Positions 63,601 through 64,000 of a stretch of DNA of 64,000 nt are shown here, one piece after another. Numbering within the stretch: position 1 is the first letter of the stretch; every line of letters starts with the position of its first letter. Source of the DNA: Lunularia cruciata (Eukaryota > Streptophyta > Marchantiopsida > Lunulariales > Lunulariaceae); contig OX419762.1 in assembly GCA_948567375.1 (NCBI GenBank), positions 16,002,001 to 16,066,000 of the forward strand, read 5' to 3'. Under the pieces are notes generated by a model. The model did no database searches. It saw only the letters and a list, made by a program, of their open reading frames with translations, and had not been told where the DNA came from. Both the position numbers and the translations under genes were made by a program.

Positions 63601-64000
63601 CTCTTATTACCCTATTAATTTCATCAGGTTTCTGCAGCCACACCATCCTATAGCTCTTGCATTGTTCCACTCGTCCATTCCCCAGCTAATTCCCTCCCTA
63701 TTATTTTTCCTTTGCTCTTTGCCTGATTCCTAGGTTTGACCTCTGATGTAACCGTGTTCCTACCCGACTCCAACCCACATTTAAATTTTTTATCGTTCAC
63801 GCACTTCTTACTGGCAGTCTTTTACATTGCGTTTCCTATTTCTCACAGTAGTTTGCATAGAGTTCTGAATTTCACGGTTGTTTACTAGCCTGTTAGCCAT
63901 ATGTTATTCTTGTTATGTTTGGCTTGTCAAGAGCAAAAGCAAACTTAACTGATGGCCGTTGCTTGTCACTTGTCTAGAAGTTCAAGTGGATTACAGTGAT
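60671..64000. other. Intergenic DNA to the window end, no gene supported
   Basis: Frames of 124 codons (62322-62696 -) and 149 codons (63221-63670 -) are open but show no recognised domain. The second is rich in Lys and Ser and could be an exon of a gene beyond the window edge. No tRNA or other RNA gene was seen. Confidence 0.4.

Noticed and set aside
63221-63670. 149-codon minus-strand frame near the window end
   Set aside because: Lys- and Ser-rich but no recognisable domain. Could be an exon of a gene beyond the edge, but cannot be supported.
1-64000. CRISPR array, bacterial operon or phage genes
   Set aside because: No evenly spaced short repeats with unique spacers; genes are spliced and plant-like throughout.
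1-64000. tRNA or rRNA genes
   Set aside because: No A/B box pairs with a foldable cloverleaf and no rRNA core sequence were noticed by eye. A covariance-model scan was not possible.

Overview
The window is nuclear DNA of a land plant, most likely a bryophyte and perhaps a moss. This rests on spliced plant genes with GT..AG introns, on a YUCCA-type flavin monooxygenase and a plant-type SURP/G-patch splicing protein, and on decayed Copia and non-LTR retroelements. Placement below land plant is an inference from the style of the genes and repeats; no rRNA or organelle marker was found. GC levels were judged by eye, not computed.

Region 1 (1 to about 23.4 kb) is very AT-rich and has no intact gene. 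It opens inside an array of about 170-bp tandem repeats (1-435). A strongly decayed coding-like stretch follows (about 1.9-5.1 kb), then a dead but structurally complete Ty1/Copia element (10115-15867) with two LTRs of about 240 bp, primer site, polypurine tract and a recognisable gag-protease-integrase-RT-RNase H reading frame. The 3' part of a non-LTR-like retroelement lies at about 19.9-21.5 kb. Many stops and lost catalytic residues are transitions of the C-to-T or G-to-A kind, as expected of methylated silent DNA.

Region 2 (about 23.5-31.1 kb) has higher GC and holds a complete nine-exon gene on the + strand (25555-29621, 454 aa): a SURP plus G-patch protein of the SUGP1-like family, a probable spliceosome-associated factor.

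Region 3 (about 31.1-56.5 kb) is gene-poor and mosaic. It holds a short interstitial telomere-type motif, nested tandem duplications at 31.3-31.6 kb, AT-rich blocks (31.8-36, 46.3-48, 53-55 kb), a near-perfect 179-bp palindrome with 62-bp arms (47386-47564), a second copy of the non-LTR element end with a 237-codon open frame (49337-50050), and microsatellites. None of its longer ORFs resembles a known protein to me.

Region 4 (about 56.6-64 kb) holds a complete four-exon YUCCA flavin monooxygenase gene (57633-59922, 425 aa) on the + strand, with a TATA box, a pyrimidine-rich long leader carrying upstream ORFs, and a poly(A) signal candidate. A complex tandem repeat (60183-60670) lies just downstream.

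The two genes do not form a functional unit: one belongs to RNA processing and the other to auxin synthesis. I did not find a clearly new biological system. The most unusual items are the palindrome, the dispersed double-hairpin 3' tail of the retroelement family, and the repeat cluster at 31.3-31.8 kb.
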